Shown one piece after another: positions 20,844 to 30,288 of a stretch of DNA of 64,000 nucleotides (positions within the stretch are counted from its first letter, which is position 1; each line of letters begins with the position of its first letter). The stretch spans positions 372,001 through 436,000 of the forward strand of contig NZ_JACDTY010000003.1 in the NCBI RefSeq assembly GCF_013520985.1, written 5' to 3'. A program made the position numbers and the translations under genes. The notes beneath the pieces were generated by a model, which worked only from the letters and a program-made list of their open reading frames with translations, searched no databases and was not told the origin of the DNA. Source of the stretch: Mesorhizobium neociceri. Its GTDB lineage: Bacteria > Pseudomonadota > Alphaproteobacteria > Rhizobiales > Rhizobiaceae.

Positions 20844-21179
20844 ATGAGCGGCATCAACGACTACATCGACAGCGAAGTTAAGGGTAACGACGTCGTCCTT
20901 TTCATGAAGGGCACGCCCGGTTTTCCGCAGTGCGGGTTTTCCGGCCAGGTGGTGCAGATCCTCGATTACATCGGCGCCGACTATAAGGGCGTCGACGTGC
21001 TGACCTCGGCCGAACTGCGCCAGGGCATCAAGGAATATTCGAACTGGCCGACGATCCCGCAACTCTACGTCAAAGGCGAATTCGTCGGTGGCTGCGACAT
21101 CATCCGCGAAATGTTTCAGGCGGGCGAGTTGCAGACGTTCCTCGTCGAAAAGGGCGTCAGCGTCAAAGCGACAGCCTGA
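20844..21179 (+). CDS. grxD: monothiol glutaredoxin, Grx4 family
   Basis: 111 aa. The CGFS active site is at residues 30-33 ([12 protein letters not shown]), and [21 protein letters not shown] is the glutathione-binding WPT and GG region. It binds a [2Fe-2S] cluster with glutathione, delivers clusters and partners with BolA. The start ATG at 20844 follows GAAAGGATATT. Confidence 0.95.
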   Translation: MSGINDYIDSEVKGNDVVLFMKGTPGFPQCGFSGQVVQILDYIGADYKGVDVLTSAELRQGIKEYSNWPTIPQLYVKGEFVGGCDIIREMFQAGELQTFLVEKGVSVKATA

Positions 21180-21250
21180 TTCTGGTTTGATACGGGGCAG
21201 CCCCGCCCCGACAAAATGCTACCTCCCCTATTGGGGTGAGGACGAACCGA

Positions 21251-21280
21251 TGCGCCGGCATGCCGGCGCATATTCGTTTT
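21251..21280 (+). terminator. perfect 20-base palindrome after grxD
   Basis: 21251-21270 is a perfect inverted repeat (10-base arms, TGCGCCGGCA and its complement) followed by TATTCGTTTT. It could end grxD transcription. It lies immediately before the MFS gene start, so it could also form a hairpin in that gene's leader. Confidence 0.55.
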
Positions 21281-21296
21281 GAAGATCGGACCCGCC

Positions 21297-22565
21297 GTGG
21301 ACCAGCAGTCACAAGCGCCGCAACAGGCAAGCAAATTGCCTATTCCGCGTTGGGAATTCATCGCGCTGTGCGCGGCGCTGATGGCGCTGAACTCGCTGGC
21401 CATCGACATCATGCTGCCGGCGCTGCAGCAGATAGGCGCCACGCTCGGCGTCGAAAATGAAAACCACCGCCAATATGTCATCACCGCCTACATCCTGGGC
21501 TTCGGCGGCGGACAGCTTTTCTTCGGACCGATCTCGGACCGGTTCGGGCGCCGCGCACCTCTGGTCGTCGGTCTTGCGATCTATGTTGTGGCGGCGGCGG
21601 CTGCCGCCATCGCCCCGTCATTCGCCATCCTTCTCCTTTGCCGGCTGGTGCAAGGTATCGGTGCGGCCGCCACTCGCGTCATCGCGGTGTCGATCGTACG
21701 CGACACATTCGACGGCCGGCGCATGGCCGAGGTGATGTCACTGATCTTCATGGTGTTCATGGCCATCCCGGTGATTGCTCCAGGAATTGGCCAGTTCATC
21801 ATGCTGTTCGCAAGCTGGCACTGGATCTTCGTCACCATGGCAGTCGGGGCGCTGATCGTGTCGGCCTGGTCGCTGCTGCGCCTGCCGGAGACGCTGCATC
21901 CGGAATACCGCCGGCCGCTGACGGTCTCATCCGTCGTCGGCGGTTTCCGCATCGTGCTCACCAACCGCATCGCGCTCTGCTATGCCTTTGCCAGCACCTT
22001 CATCTTCGCCGCCATGTTCGGCTTCATTGCCTCGGCGCAGCAAATCTATGTCGACATTTTTCATGTCGGCGAGATGTTTCCGGTCATCTTCGCGGGTGTC
22101 GCGGGCGTTCTTGCTTTTTCGAACTACCTCAACTCGCGCCTGGTCGGCCGCATTGGCATGCGCCGCCTCTCACAGAGTGCGCTGCTGTTGTTCCTGGTGA
22201 TCAGCCTTGCCTGGCTTACTGTGTCACTGGAAATGACGATGCCGCTGTGGCTGTTCATCGCCTTCTTCGCCAGCGCGATGCTGCCATTCGGCGCGCTCGG
22301 CGCCAATTTCAACGCACTGGCCATGGAACCGCTCGGTCAGTTGGCTGGGACGGCGTCATCGATCCTGGGATTCATGCAGACGTTTCTCGGCGGCATTCTC
22401 GGTACGCTGATCGGCCAGGCCTTCAACGGCACGGTGACGCCCCTGGCCGCCGGCTTTTGCAGCGTCTCGGTCGCGGCGCTGCTGATGATCCTCATCGCTG
22501 AGCGGGGCAAAATGTTCCAGCCGCACAACCCGCCCGTTTCAGGTCACGTCACCGATCTGCATTGA
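21297..22565 (+). CDS. Bcr/CflA family multidrug efflux MFS transporter
   Basis: About 422 aa from GTG at 21297; a TTG at 21279 is an alternative start. The first helix MALNSLAIDIMLPAL and the motif A loop GPISDRFGRRAPLVVG after helix 2 place it in the Bcr/CflA (DHA1) drug:H+ antiporters. Twelve hydrophobic segments are visible to the C-terminus. It is an inner-membrane proton antiporter, expected to export drugs or small peptides such as bicyclomycin or sulfonamides. It converges with the inositol-phosphatase gene. Confidence 0.9.
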   Translation: MDQQSQAPQQASKLPIPRWEFIALCAALMALNSLAIDIMLPALQQIGATLGVENENHRQYVITAYILGFGGGQLFFGPISDRFGRRAPLVVGLAIYVVAAAAAAIAPSFAILLLCRLVQGIGAAATRVIAVSIVRDTFDGRRMAEVMSLIFMVFMAIPVIAPGIGQFIMLFASWHWIFVTMAVGALIVSAWSLLRLPETLHPEYRRPLTVSSVVGGFRIVLTNRIALCYAFASTFIFAAMFGFIASAQQIYVDIFHVGEMFPVIFAGVAGVLAFSNYLNSRLVGRIGMRRLSQSALLLFLVISLAWLTVSLEMTMPLWLFIAFFASAMLPFGALGANFNALAMEPLGQLAGTASSILGFMQTFLGGILGTLIGQAFNGTVTPLAAGFCSVSVAALLMILIAERGKMFQPHNPPVSGHVTDLH

Positions 22566-22636
22566 TTTTGGCCTGCATTAATTTTGGTCTGTAGGCCGGA
22601 AGCCTGGCGGCTTAAACGACAGAGCAGGAATTGATC

Positions 22637-23464
22637 CTAGTCAGCCCATAGTTCGCGACGCAGCTCCTGCCAGCTTTCGCGGTCGGGCGCGACGAGGATA
22701 CCGCCATCGACATGCGAGGGCAGATAGGCGCTGCCGTCGATACGCGCGGTGTAGCCTCCGGCCTCGGCATGGATCAGCACGCCTACCAGATGGTCCCACG
22801 GCATCAGCTTGTTGTAGACGACGAAGTGAGCATGGCCGCTGGCCAGCAGCCGGTATTCATGCGCGGCGCAGCGATAACCGAACTGCGTCAGCGTCTTGGT
22901 CTGGTTGCGGGCCAGAAGCGAGCGTTGCGGCTCGGCCAGATATTGCCAGGAGACCGAACCGGTCATCTGCGAGACCGGCACGGCGTCAGCGACATGCACC
23001 TTCTCCAGCGCGCCATGTGCATGGCGGATATGGCTGCCGGCGCCCTTGGCGCCGATCAGCCAGTCCTTGCCGACGGGATCATGGATGATGCCGGCCACGG
23101 TCTCGCCCTTGATCACGACGCTTAGCATGACGCCGAACAGCGGCACGCCGGAGGCGAAGTTGAAGGTGCCGTCGACCGGGTCGACGACGAAAGCGAGATC
23201 GGCATCGCCGAGCCCCTGGAGCAGCGCCGGATTGTCGGAACAGGCTTCCTCGCCGACGATCATCGCCTTGGGGTAGCGCTCGCGCAGCTTGGCCGTAATC
23301 AGCCGCTCGGCGTTGACGTCGGCCTCGGTCACCAGATCGGCGGCCGAGGTCTTCTGGCGGACATCGCCCTCGCCCAGCCGGCGAAAGCGCGGCATGATCT
23401 CGGCTTTGGCTGCATCGGCGAGAAGCTCGGCCAGCCAGTCGATCGCACGGTCGTCAAAAATCAT
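22637..23464 (-). CDS. inositol monophosphatase family protein
   Basis: 275 aa, start [17 protein letters not shown] at 23464, overlapping the ttcA end by 11 bases. The metal-binding sites [18 protein letters not shown] and [16 protein letters not shown] are the three conserved IMPase motifs. Family substrates include inositol phosphates, histidinol phosphate and PAP. The overlap with ttcA shows co-transcription but does not settle the substrate. Confidence 0.9.
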   Translation of the reverse strand: MIFDDRAIDWLAELLADAAKAEIMPRFRRLGEGDVRQKTSAADLVTEADVNAERLITAKLRERYPKAMIVGEEACSDNPALLQGLGDADLAFVVDPVDGTFNFASGVPLFGVMLSVVIKGETVAGIIHDPVGKDWLIGAKGAGSHIRHAHGALEKVHVADAVPVSQMTGSVSWQYLAEPQRSLLARNQTKTLTQFGYRCAAHEYRLLASGHAHFVVYNKLMPWDHLVGVLIHAEAGGYTARIDGSAYLPSHVDGGILVAPDRESWQELRRELWAD

Positions 23465-24347
23465 CGGAAATGTCTTGTCCTGCGGTGAGACTGCCGTTGA
23501 GGGCGGCAAAGTCGAACAGTTTGCGGTCGAGCAGATGCGAGGGCCTGGTGTTGGACAGTGCCCGCAGCATCGTGTCCTTGCGGCCGGGCATGCGCTTTTC
23601 CATATCGTCGAGCATCGCCTTCGTGGCGTTGCGCTGCAGGCCTTCCTGGCTGCCGCAAAGATCGCAGGGAATGATCGGGAATTTCATCGCGCCGGCGAAT
23701 TTTTCCAGATCGGCCTCAGCGCAATAGCTCAGCGGCCTCAGCACCATGACGTCGCCGTCATCATTGAGCAGCTTTGGCGGCATGGCGGCAAGGCGCCCAC
23801 CATGGAACAGGTTCATGAAGAAGGTCTCGAGGATGTCCTCGCGATGATGGCCGAGCACCAGCGCCGAACAGCCCTCTTCGCGCGCGATGCGGTAGAGATG
23901 GCCACGCCGCAGCCGCGAGCACAGCGAACAGTAGGTGCTGCCCTGAGGCAGCTTGTCGGTGACCACCGAATAAGTGTCCTGATACTCGATGCGATGGGCG
24001 ATGCCGTGCGCGTCGAGATAGTTTGGCAAAATGTGCTTCGGGAAATTCGGCTGGCCCTGGTCGAGATTGCAGGCCAGGAGCTCGACCGGCAAAAGCCCGC
24101 GCCATTTGAGGTCGAGCAGCACGGCGAGCAGGCCGTAGGAATCCTTGCCGCCGGAGAGCGCCACCAGCCAGCGGTCGCCGGGTCTGACCATGGCGAAATC
24201 CTCGATCGCCTGGCGGGTCAGCCGCAACAGCCGCTTGCGCAGTTTGTTGAATTCGACCGAGGACGGCACCTCGGCGAACAGCGGGTGGAAGCCGCCTTCG
24301 GCATCGGCAACCGGTTCTAGCAGATCGGCGTTTGGCAACATGTTCAT
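23454..24347 (-). CDS. ttcA: tRNA 2-thiocytidine(32) synthetase TtcA
   Basis: 297 aa, start [19 protein letters not shown] at 24347. PP-loop SGGKDS is at 65-70; the Fe-S/catalytic cysteines are in CSLC (140-143) and CDLC (228-231). It thiolates C32 of some tRNAs with ATP and a [4Fe-4S] cluster. It overlaps the following inositol-phosphatase gene. Its dependence on Fe-S clusters fits the SUF, BolA and Grx4 genes elsewhere in the window. Confidence 0.95.
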   Translation of the reverse strand: MNMLPNADLLEPVADAEGGFHPLFAEVPSSVEFNKLRKRLLRLTRQAIEDFAMVRPGDRWLVALSGGKDSYGLLAVLLDLKWRGLLPVELLACNLDQGQPNFPKHILPNYLDAHGIAHRIEYQDTYSVVTDKLPQGSTYCSLCSRLRRGHLYRIAREEGCSALVLGHHREDILETFFMNLFHGGRLAAMPPKLLNDDGDVMVLRPLSYCAEADLEKFAGAMKFPIIPCDLCGSQEGLQRNATKAMLDDMEKRMPGRKDTMLRALSNTRPSHLLDRKLFDFAALNGSLTAGQDISDDF

Positions 24348-24443
24348 GGCGCGTCGGCCCAAATCCCTGTTGCGCCCGGATTAGCGCATTGGCTCGAAAA
24401 TCGAAATCGGTTTTTGGTCGATGCTTCGCAAGCGCGATGCACA

Positions 24444-24474
24444 AAGAAAAAGGCCGCCCCGAAAGGCGGCCTTC
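24444..24474 (-). terminator. Rho-independent terminator of rpsD
   Basis: On the minus strand AAGGCCGCC - TTTCGGGG - GGCGGCCTT is followed by TTTCTTT. It starts about 25 bases after the rpsD stop. Confidence 0.9.
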
Positions 24475-24497
24475 GATGTCTGCGGCAATGAGGCCGA

Positions 24498-25115
24498 TCA
24501 GCGCGAATAGAATTCGACGACCAGGTTCGGTTCCATCTGCACGGCGAACGGAACGTCCGCGAGCCCGGGGATACGCGAGAAGGTCGCGACCATCTTGTTG
24601 TGATCGGCTTCGATGTAGTCCGGCACGTCGCGTTCGGCGAGGCCGACCGACTCGAGCACGATCACCAGCTGCTTCGACTTTTCACGCACTTCGACGACGT
24701 CGCCCGGCTTGCAACGGTACGAGCCGATGTTGACGCGCTTGCCATTGACGTTGACGTGGCCGTGGTTGACGAACTGGCGGGCGGCAAAAATGGTCGGCAC
24801 GAACTTGGAGCGGTAGACGACCGCATCCAGACGCGACTCGAGCAGACCGATCAGGTTCTCCGAGGTGTCGCCCTTGCGGCGGTCAGCCTCTTCATAGACC
24901 TTGCGGAACTGCTTTTCGGAGACGTCACCATAGTGACCCTTCAGCTTCTGCTTGGCGCGCAGCTGCAGGCCGAAATCGGAAAGCTTGCCCTTGCGGCGCT
25001 GGCCGTGCTGGCCGGGGCCGTATTCACGCTTGTTGACCGGGGACTTCGGGCGGCCCCAGATGTTTTCGCCGAGACGGCGGTCGATCTTGTACTTCGCGGA
25101 TTCGCGCTTGCTCAT
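24498..25115 (-). CDS. rpsD: 30S ribosomal protein S4
   Basis: 205 aa, start [41 protein letters not shown] is the N-terminal signature and [14 protein letters not shown] the S4 RNA-binding domain. S4 is a primary 16S rRNA binder. It is monocistronic here with its own terminator. A hairpin lies in the leader just before the ribosome site. Confidence 0.98.
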   Translation of the reverse strand: MSKRESAKYKIDRRLGENIWGRPKSPVNKREYGPGQHGQRRKGKLSDFGLQLRAKQKLKGHYGDVSEKQFRKVYEEADRRKGDTSENLIGLLESRLDAVVYRSKFVPTIFAARQFVNHGHVNVNGKRVNIGSYRCKPGDVVEVREKSKQLVIVLESVGLAERDVPDYIEADHNKMVATFSRIPGLADVPFAVQMEPNLVVEFYSR

Positions 25116-25494
25116 CGCATTCCCTTTCAAAACAAACCACCCGGAACCTCATGGTCCGGGTGAAGGAAACGCGCCCTCCTCTGGCCTCCGTTTTCGAGAC
25201 CTGACAGGGTTTTCCACACAATGCGATGGAAAACCCACGGGACACGTCATTTCAAACAAGACCAAGGAAACGAAAAACCTGTTTTCCCTGATGTCTTGCC
25301 ATGCAAAAGAAACCACCGGGCATTGCGGCCCGGTGTTGGTGGGCTCGTTAAACGGAGATTTAACCGCTGTCAAGCTCGCCGCTGGCGGCGGCTGCGGCAA
25401 CCATATAGCATTTCTGACGTTGCGGTGCCGGACGTGGCGGGGTCGTTGCCGACGGCATTAGGAAGGGACTGGACCTAGAGGAGCCTGAAGTCGC
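25116..25494. promoter_or_regulatory. rpsD leader with hairpin; otherwise non-coding spacer
   Basis: About 380 bases without a gene. A stem CACCCGGA / TCCGGGTG (25138-25145 with 25155-25162) lies about 22 bases before the rpsD start on the minus strand, followed there by TTTGTTTTGAAAGG. It could serve as an S4-binding or attenuation structure. In the rest I see only an unassigned GC hairpin-rich stretch (25316-25340, CCCGGGC-like) and nothing that looks coding. Confidence 0.4.
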
Positions 25495-25704
25495 ATGAAG
25501 AAGTTCTTCCTTTCGTTGGTAAGTGCAGCCGTCCTGGCAGGATCGATGTCGATTGCCGTCCCCGAGCCTGCGATGGCCAGGCATTGGCACGGTCACAGAC
25601 ACCATCAGGTCTGCCGCATCGTGGTGAAGAAGAAGGTTGTCTGGCGGCACGGCCACAAGAGGGTCATCCACTACAGGGTGAAGCGCTGCTGGTGGCGGTG
25701 GTAG
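25495..25704 (+). CDS. small His/Arg-rich secreted protein
   Basis: 69 aa with a clear signal peptide (MKKFFLSLVSAAVLAGS, cleavage near AMA-R). The mature peptide is about 40 residues with HWHGHRHHQVCRIV and KRCWWRW: two cysteines and a dense His/Arg/Trp composition. This suggests a periplasmic metal- or polyanion-binding peptide. AGAGGAGCC is the ribosome site. Its own terminator follows. Function unknown. Confidence 0.7.
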   Translation: MKKFFLSLVSAAVLAGSMSIAVPEPAMARHWHGHRHHQVCRIVVKKKVVWRHGHKRVIHYRVKRCWWRW

Positions 25705-25725
25705 ATTCGGCTTCGGCCTAAAGTG

Positions 25726-25762
25726 AAGAGCCCGCGGTCTCGGCCGCGGGCTCTTTGTTTTT
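25726..25762 (+). terminator. strong Rho-independent terminator
   Basis: AAGAGCCCGCGG - TCT - CGGCCGCGGGCTCTT (nearly perfect) then TGTTTTT, ending the 69-aa secreted-protein gene and facing the DUF3008 gene. Confidence 0.9.
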
Positions 25763-25782
25763 GACGGCACAATATCCGGGCT

Positions 25783-25971
25783 TCAGTCTGCCGATTTCTT
25801 CTCCGGCAGCCCCTTGCGCCTGGTCTCGGCGAACTCCTCAAGCTGATTTTCGCTCATCGATTCATACATTTCGCGTGCAGCGCCTATGAGTTCGCTTTTC
25901 TTGGTTTCGCCGCGTTTGGCCGAAAGCGCGGCGCCGGCGGCCTTTTGCTGGGCTTGTGATTTTGCAGGCAT
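25783..25971 (-). CDS. DUF3008 family protein
   Basis: 62 aa, start MPAKSQAQQKAAGAALSAKR with AGGAGGAACC upstream. SELIGAAREMYESMSENQLEEFAETRRKG is the DUF3008 pattern. These small, highly charged proteins are widespread in proteobacteria and have no known role. It is divergent from the RNB ribonuclease gene. Confidence 0.85.
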   Translation of the reverse strand: MPAKSQAQQKAAGAALSAKRGETKKSELIGAAREMYESMSENQLEEFAETRRKGLPEKKSAD

Positions 25972-26116
25972 ATCGGTTCCTCCTTTGCTGCCAGAAGAAG
26001 AAACGTAGCGCTTCGGCGACGGTTCCTGTGGTAGTTCAACTTCCGGTCCGCGCTCGTGTCTGCCCTGCCAGCAAATCGGCCTTCCCGTGTCCGGAACGCC
26101 AGTGTAGGACGGCGCG

Positions 26117-27500
26117 ATGAAATCGTTGAACGACCCCTCGAAAGCACTCGCCAACGGCCTCTCAAAAATCCGCACCGAGTTTCATGTGCCGAACGGATTT
26201 CCGCCCAACGTGGTGGCCCTCGCACAGACGGCGGCCAAGCGCGCGCCCAACCAGCATACCGACCGGACGGCGATGCCCTTCGTGACACTCGATCCGGCGA
26301 CTTCCACCGATCTTGACCAGGCGTTTTCGATCGAGGCGAGCGGCAGCGACCTCCTGTTGCACTATGCCATTGCCGACGTGGCCTGGTTCGTCGAGGACGG
26401 CGACGCGGTGGACCTTGAAGCCTGGGCGCGCGGCGAGACCCTGTATTTGCCGGACGGCAAGGCCGGGCTCTATCCCCCGGTGCTTGCCGAGGGTGCGGCG
26501 AGCTTGCTGCCCAGCGGACCGCGCCCGGCTGTTATCTTCACGGTCCGGGTCGCTCAGGACGGAGCGGTAAAGCTGGACGGCGCGGAGCGGGCAATTATTC
26601 AGAGCCGTGCCAAGCTCGCCTATGACAGGGTGCGAGCCTCCGACGTTCCCACAGGCTTCGCCGAAATTGCGCGGCGCATGGCGGCAGCCGAAGAACGTCG
26701 TGGCGCTTCCCGCGTCGACCCGCCCGAGCAGGAGGTGGAACAGCTTGCCGATGGCACATTCCAGCTTGCGTTCAGGCCGCTGCTGCAATCCGAGAAAGAC
26801 AACGCCGCGCTTTCGCTGGCCGCCAACATGGCGATTGCCGACGCCATGCTGGCACACCGGACCGGGCTGTTCCGGGTGATGGCGCCGCCGGATGCTTCCA
26901 AGGTGCAAAGGCTGCGCAACGCGGCACAGGCTCTCGGCCTTGTCGTGGCCGGCCTCGACCAGCTTGCGCGACTATCAGCGAACCCTCGATCCGGGCAAAA
27001 AGCAACAGGCAGCGCTGATGCTGGAAATCCGCCGTGCCGGTTCCGGTGCGTCCTACCAACCCTATGCGGAAGGCGTTGTCCCGTGGCACGAGGCGATGGC
27101 TGCGACCTATGCGCACGCCACCGCGCCGCTGAGGCGGCTGGCGGACCGCTACGTCGTGCGCTGCACGCTGGCAATCGCCAACGGGCAGCCGGTGCCCCAG
27201 GCCGTTGCCGATGCGTTCGCCAGATTGCCGAGGGTTATGGGGCGCGCGGATGCTCGCGCCTCGCAGATCAACCACGCGGCCATCGACCTTGCCGAGGCAG
27301 TCATGCTGAAGGGACGTGAGGGTGAGATGTTCAAGGCCGTCGTCACCGACGTCGCCGACCAGCGTATGCGCGTTCAGCTCTCGGACATGCCTGTCGTTGC
27401 CAATGTGAAGGCCTCCGGGTCCAGACAAGGCGATCGTCTGGCGTTAAGGCTGGTTTCGGCCGATCCGGACCAACGCAGCGTCGTCTTCGAACCTGCCTAG
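26117..27500 (+). pseudogene. RNB-domain (RNase II/R-like) ribonuclease, frameshifted
   Basis: The first frame, from ATG at 26117, runs from MKSLNDPSKAL through the RNB active site LDPATSTDLDQAF (Asp59, Asp65, Asp67) to AQALGLV. The rest of the domain (WPASTSLRDYQRTLDPG, MLEIRRAGSGASY, YAHATAPLRRLADRY, then a short OB-like tail) is in another frame. One extra base near 26942-26945 explains the switch. The product would be a short 3'-5' exoribonuclease lacking the usual N-terminal cold-shock domains. It may be a real pseudogene or a sequencing error. The TAG stop merges into an intergenic palindrome. Confidence 0.85.
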
Positions 27501-27598
27501 AGCAGTTCACCGTTTCACAGAACGGCGAACTGCTCTATTTCTTTTTTGACGCAATTCCTCAAGGGAAAGCGCTACGCGCTTTTCCTGGAATTGCTCTA
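27497..27598. repeat. intergenic double-hairpin element, copy B
   Basis: First stem AGAGCAGTTC (27499-27508) pairs with 27527-27536; second stem GCAATTCC (27551-27558) pairs with 27587-27594. Both ends read CTAGAGCA outward. The left TAG (27498-27500) is the stop of the RNB gene and the right one (27596-27598 on the minus strand) is the stop of murI. Confidence 0.8.
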
Positions 27599-28384
27599 GC
27601 GCGCGCTCAAGCCAAAACCCTGCATCAGCCGGCTGATGGCGAAATCCGCCTTTCCCGAGGTAAAGACGGCGATGTCGGGCTCGCCTTGCGGCAATGGCCC
27701 GTCGACTGCCGGAAGCAGCGACAAGGCGCGGCGGGCAATCGCCTCGGCTGGGTCGAGCCAATCCACCGGCCAGGGTGCTGTCTTGCGCATGCGGTTGGCC
27801 AGGAACGGGTAGTGCGTGCAGGCGAGCACGACGATATCGGTGCGCAAATCGTCATGCTGGACGAAGCAAGGCGCGATCTCGGCACGCACGGCCTCCTCGT
27901 CGACAAAGCCCTCGCGCATATAGACTTCGGCCAATCCGGCCAGATTGTTGCTGCCGACCAGGCGGACATGGCATTTCTGCGCCCATTTGCTGATCAGGTC
28001 GCGCGTGTACTGGCGCTTCACGGTGCCCGGGGTCGCCAGCACCGAGACTAGCCCGGACCGGGTGCGCTCGGCCGCCGGCTTGATCGCCGGCACCGTGCCG
28101 ACAAACGGATGGCCTGGAAATCTGTCGCGCAGCGCGTCGATCACCAGCGTCGAGGCGGTGTTGCAGGCGATGACCGAAATCGCTGGCGAAAACCGGTCCA
28201 GCAGCCGTGCGAAGAGATCGAGTATATGGGTCTGCAGCGCCGGCTCTTCCCAGGCGCCGTAGGGAAAAGCCGCATCGTCGGCGACGTAAACAAAGCGCCG
28301 GTCGGGCATCAGCACGCGCGCTTCGCGCAGTACCGTCAATCCGCCAACGCCGGAATCGAACATCAGGATCGGACGGTGGCTCAT
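27596..28384 (-). CDS. murI: glutamate racemase
   Basis: 262 aa from ATG at 28384 ([18 protein letters not shown]); an upstream TTG/ATG extension is possible. [10 protein letters not shown] and the two catalytic cysteines, Cys74 in IACNTAS and Cys189 in VLACTHYP, identify MurI, which makes D-glutamate for peptidoglycan. Its stop codon lies inside the intergenic palindrome. A weak ribosome site precedes the chosen start, so the N-terminus is the least sure part. Confidence 0.94.
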   Translation of the reverse strand: MSHRPILMFDSGVGGLTVLREARVLMPDRRFVYVADDAAFPYGAWEEPALQTHILDLFARLLDRFSPAISVIACNTASTLVIDALRDRFPGHPFVGTVPAIKPAAERTRSGLVSVLATPGTVKRQYTRDLISKWAQKCHVRLVGSNNLAGLAEVYMREGFVDEEAVRAEIAPCFVQHDDLRTDIVVLACTHYPFLANRMRKTAPWPVDWLDPAEAIARRALSLLPAVDGPLPQGEPDIAVFTSGKADFAISRLMQGFGLSAR

Positions 28385-28533
28385 TGATGTCGGACCATGA
28401 AAGGGCTGGAGATCAGAAGGGCTGGCCGGTGATGTGGCCGATGCCGTTCTATCCGCAACGATCATGGTCTTGAAGTGGCGAATTCAGGCAAGTTTTGCGC
28501 AGAGCCCGCGAAGATCGCTTTCTCGCTATTGCT

Positions 28534-29139
28534 CTACAGCCCGCGCTTGCCGAAGCCGGCGGGCCGAGGACGACCCTGCAGCTGCACGGACGGCACCGAA
28601 CGCGTGACCGGCGTGGCGCGGGCAGTCGAGAGTGCGGCACTGCTGGACATGCGGCCGCTGCCCGATTGTGCCGGAACGGCGCCCTCGAAATCGAAAACCG
28701 ATGTCAGCTCGTCGATATTAACGCCGGCCACTGGCTTTGCTACCAGGATCGTGCACCAGAGGCCAAAGATCGACAGCGCAAGCAGGTTGAGACCGCTGGA
28801 CGTGTTTTCCGGATTGTTGAAATCGATGACCAGCAGCGTGCCTGCCTGCAGAAAGGCGTAGATGGCGCAGAACACGATGTAGGACCACAGGATCCAGGCC
28901 TTGCCGTTGGCGTCGCGGCTGCGACGCCAGGCGATGTTGCCGCGCATGACCACAGCCAGCAGGGAAACAATAAGGACCGCGCCGGCCATTCCTTGCCGCG
29001 ACGGACCGGGCGCGGAGTTGATGAAGCCCTCCAAGCCTATCGTCCCGACAATGCACACCAGAGCAGCCATGGCCTCAAGGAAAGCTACCCCGAGGGAATA
29101 GAAGAAGAAGCGCATGCGGCCGATATTGGAGGTGAACAT
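28534..29139 (-). CDS. DUF805-like membrane protein
   Basis: 201 aa, start MFTSNIGRMRFFFYS at 29139 with GGAGG upstream. Four hydrophobic segments (about 10-38, 50-66, 83-106 and 116-136) surround RGNIAWRRSRDANGKAW, which resembles the arginine-rich RR-xD loop of DUF805 proteins. The C-terminal 60 residues are polar and disordered-looking. Function is unknown. It lies between murI and trmJ on the same strand. Confidence 0.6.
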   Translation of the reverse strand: MFTSNIGRMRFFFYSLGVAFLEAMAALVCIVGTIGLEGFINSAPGPSRQGMAGAVLIVSLLAVVMRGNIAWRRSRDANGKAWILWSYIVFCAIYAFLQAGTLLVIDFNNPENTSSGLNLLALSIFGLWCTILVAKPVAGVNIDELTSVFDFEGAVPAQSGSGRMSSSAALSTARATPVTRSVPSVQLQGRPRPAGFGKRGL

Positions 29140-29218
29140 GAGCGACCCACCGTTTTCACAACAATGGATCAGCACCGGATAATATTCGGTTACGCCGGAC
29201 GTTCGAAGCTTACTGATC

Positions 29219-30067
29219 TTAACCTTCTTGGTCTGTCTTCCGGCTTTTCGCGGCGGCCGGAAGCCGTCTCGGATCGTCGCCCGGCGATCCGTCGCCGCGC
29301 GGCATTGCCGGTGAAAACCGGTCGAGCGACGAGATGATGCCGCGCAGCACTTTCAGTTCCGGCTCGGCGAAACCGGCGCGGGTCAAGACGGCGCGCAGAT
29401 TGTCGACCATCTTGGGTTTCTTCGGTGCCGGGCGGAAATAGCCGCGCGCTTCGAGCGCGCCTTCGAGATAGGCAAACAGGCCGTGCAACTCTTCCTTGCT
29501 CGCCGGCTTCATTTCCGGACTGGAGAAATTGGTCGCCGTCTCGTCCTCCAGTCCCGACTTCATCCATTCATAGGACATCAAAAGCACGGCCTGGGCGATG
29601 TTGAGGGAGGAGAAGCCGGGATCGACCGGGAAGGTGACGATCTCGTCGGCCAGCCCGACCTCGTCATTGTAGAGGCCGAAGCGTTCACGCCCGAACAGGA
29701 TGCCGGTACGCTGGCCACTTGCCTGGCGCGCCCTGAGCGCCCTGCCCGCCTCGACCGGCCCGCGCACGGCTTTGAAACCGTCGCGCTCTCGCGCCGTGGT
29801 GGCGAAGACGAAATTGAGGTCGGCGACAGCCGACGCCAGATCGCCAAACACCGTGACGGCGTCGATGACATGGTCGGCGCGGCTGGCGGCAGCACGCGCC
29901 TTCTCGCTTGGCCAGCCGTCGCGCGGATTGACGAGCCTGAGTTCGGACAGGCCGAAATTGGCCATGGCGCGCGCGACCATGCCGATATTCTCGCCAAGCT
30001 GCGGCTCGACCAGGATGATCGCCGGGCCGGCGGCGGAGACGTTTTCAGGAAGTTGCGCGGCGGACAT
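29219..30067 (-). CDS. trmJ: TrmJ-type tRNA (cytidine/uridine-2'-O)-methyltransferase
   Basis: 282 aa. ILVEPQLGENIGMVARAMANFG, ILFGRERFGLYNDEV and DPGFSSLNIAQAVLLMSYE are the SPOUT-fold SAM-binding knot motifs of the TrmJ/TrmH group. It methylates the ribose at position 32 of some tRNAs. Its start is divergent from icd across about 220 bases. The long C-terminal tail is charged. Confidence 0.92.
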   Translation of the reverse strand: MSAAQLPENVSAAGPAIILVEPQLGENIGMVARAMANFGLSELRLVNPRDGWPSEKARAAASRADHVIDAVTVFGDLASAVADLNFVFATTARERDGFKAVRGPVEAGRALRARQASGQRTGILFGRERFGLYNDEVGLADEIVTFPVDPGFSSLNIAQAVLLMSYEWMKSGLEDETATNFSSPEMKPASKEELHGLFAYLEGALEARGYFRPAPKKPKMVDNLRAVLTRAGFAEPELKVLRGIISSLDRFSPAMPRGDGSPGDDPRRLPAAAKSRKTDQEG

Positions 30068-30288
30068 GATCTCAATGAACTGCTGTTTGCGGCATTTTCA
30101 GCGTTCCCTGCCACATCCGCCCGCCAAAATGAAGCGTTTGCAAAAACACCGGGTCGCCGCACAGACCACCCATTCAGCGCTGATCGGCGTTTGCGTGGCC
30201 AAATAGGCTTTGATATACGCTCCGCATCCCCGGCCGAAAGCCATGCGGGCAAGGCCGTTTTGTTCCCCAAAAGCGAGGCATTCTTTCC

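Noticed and set aside
26961..26972. Alternative frameshift position in the RNB gene at CTTGCGCG
   Set aside because: The family motif WPASTSL is already in the second frame upstream of it, so the switch must occur near 26942-26945.
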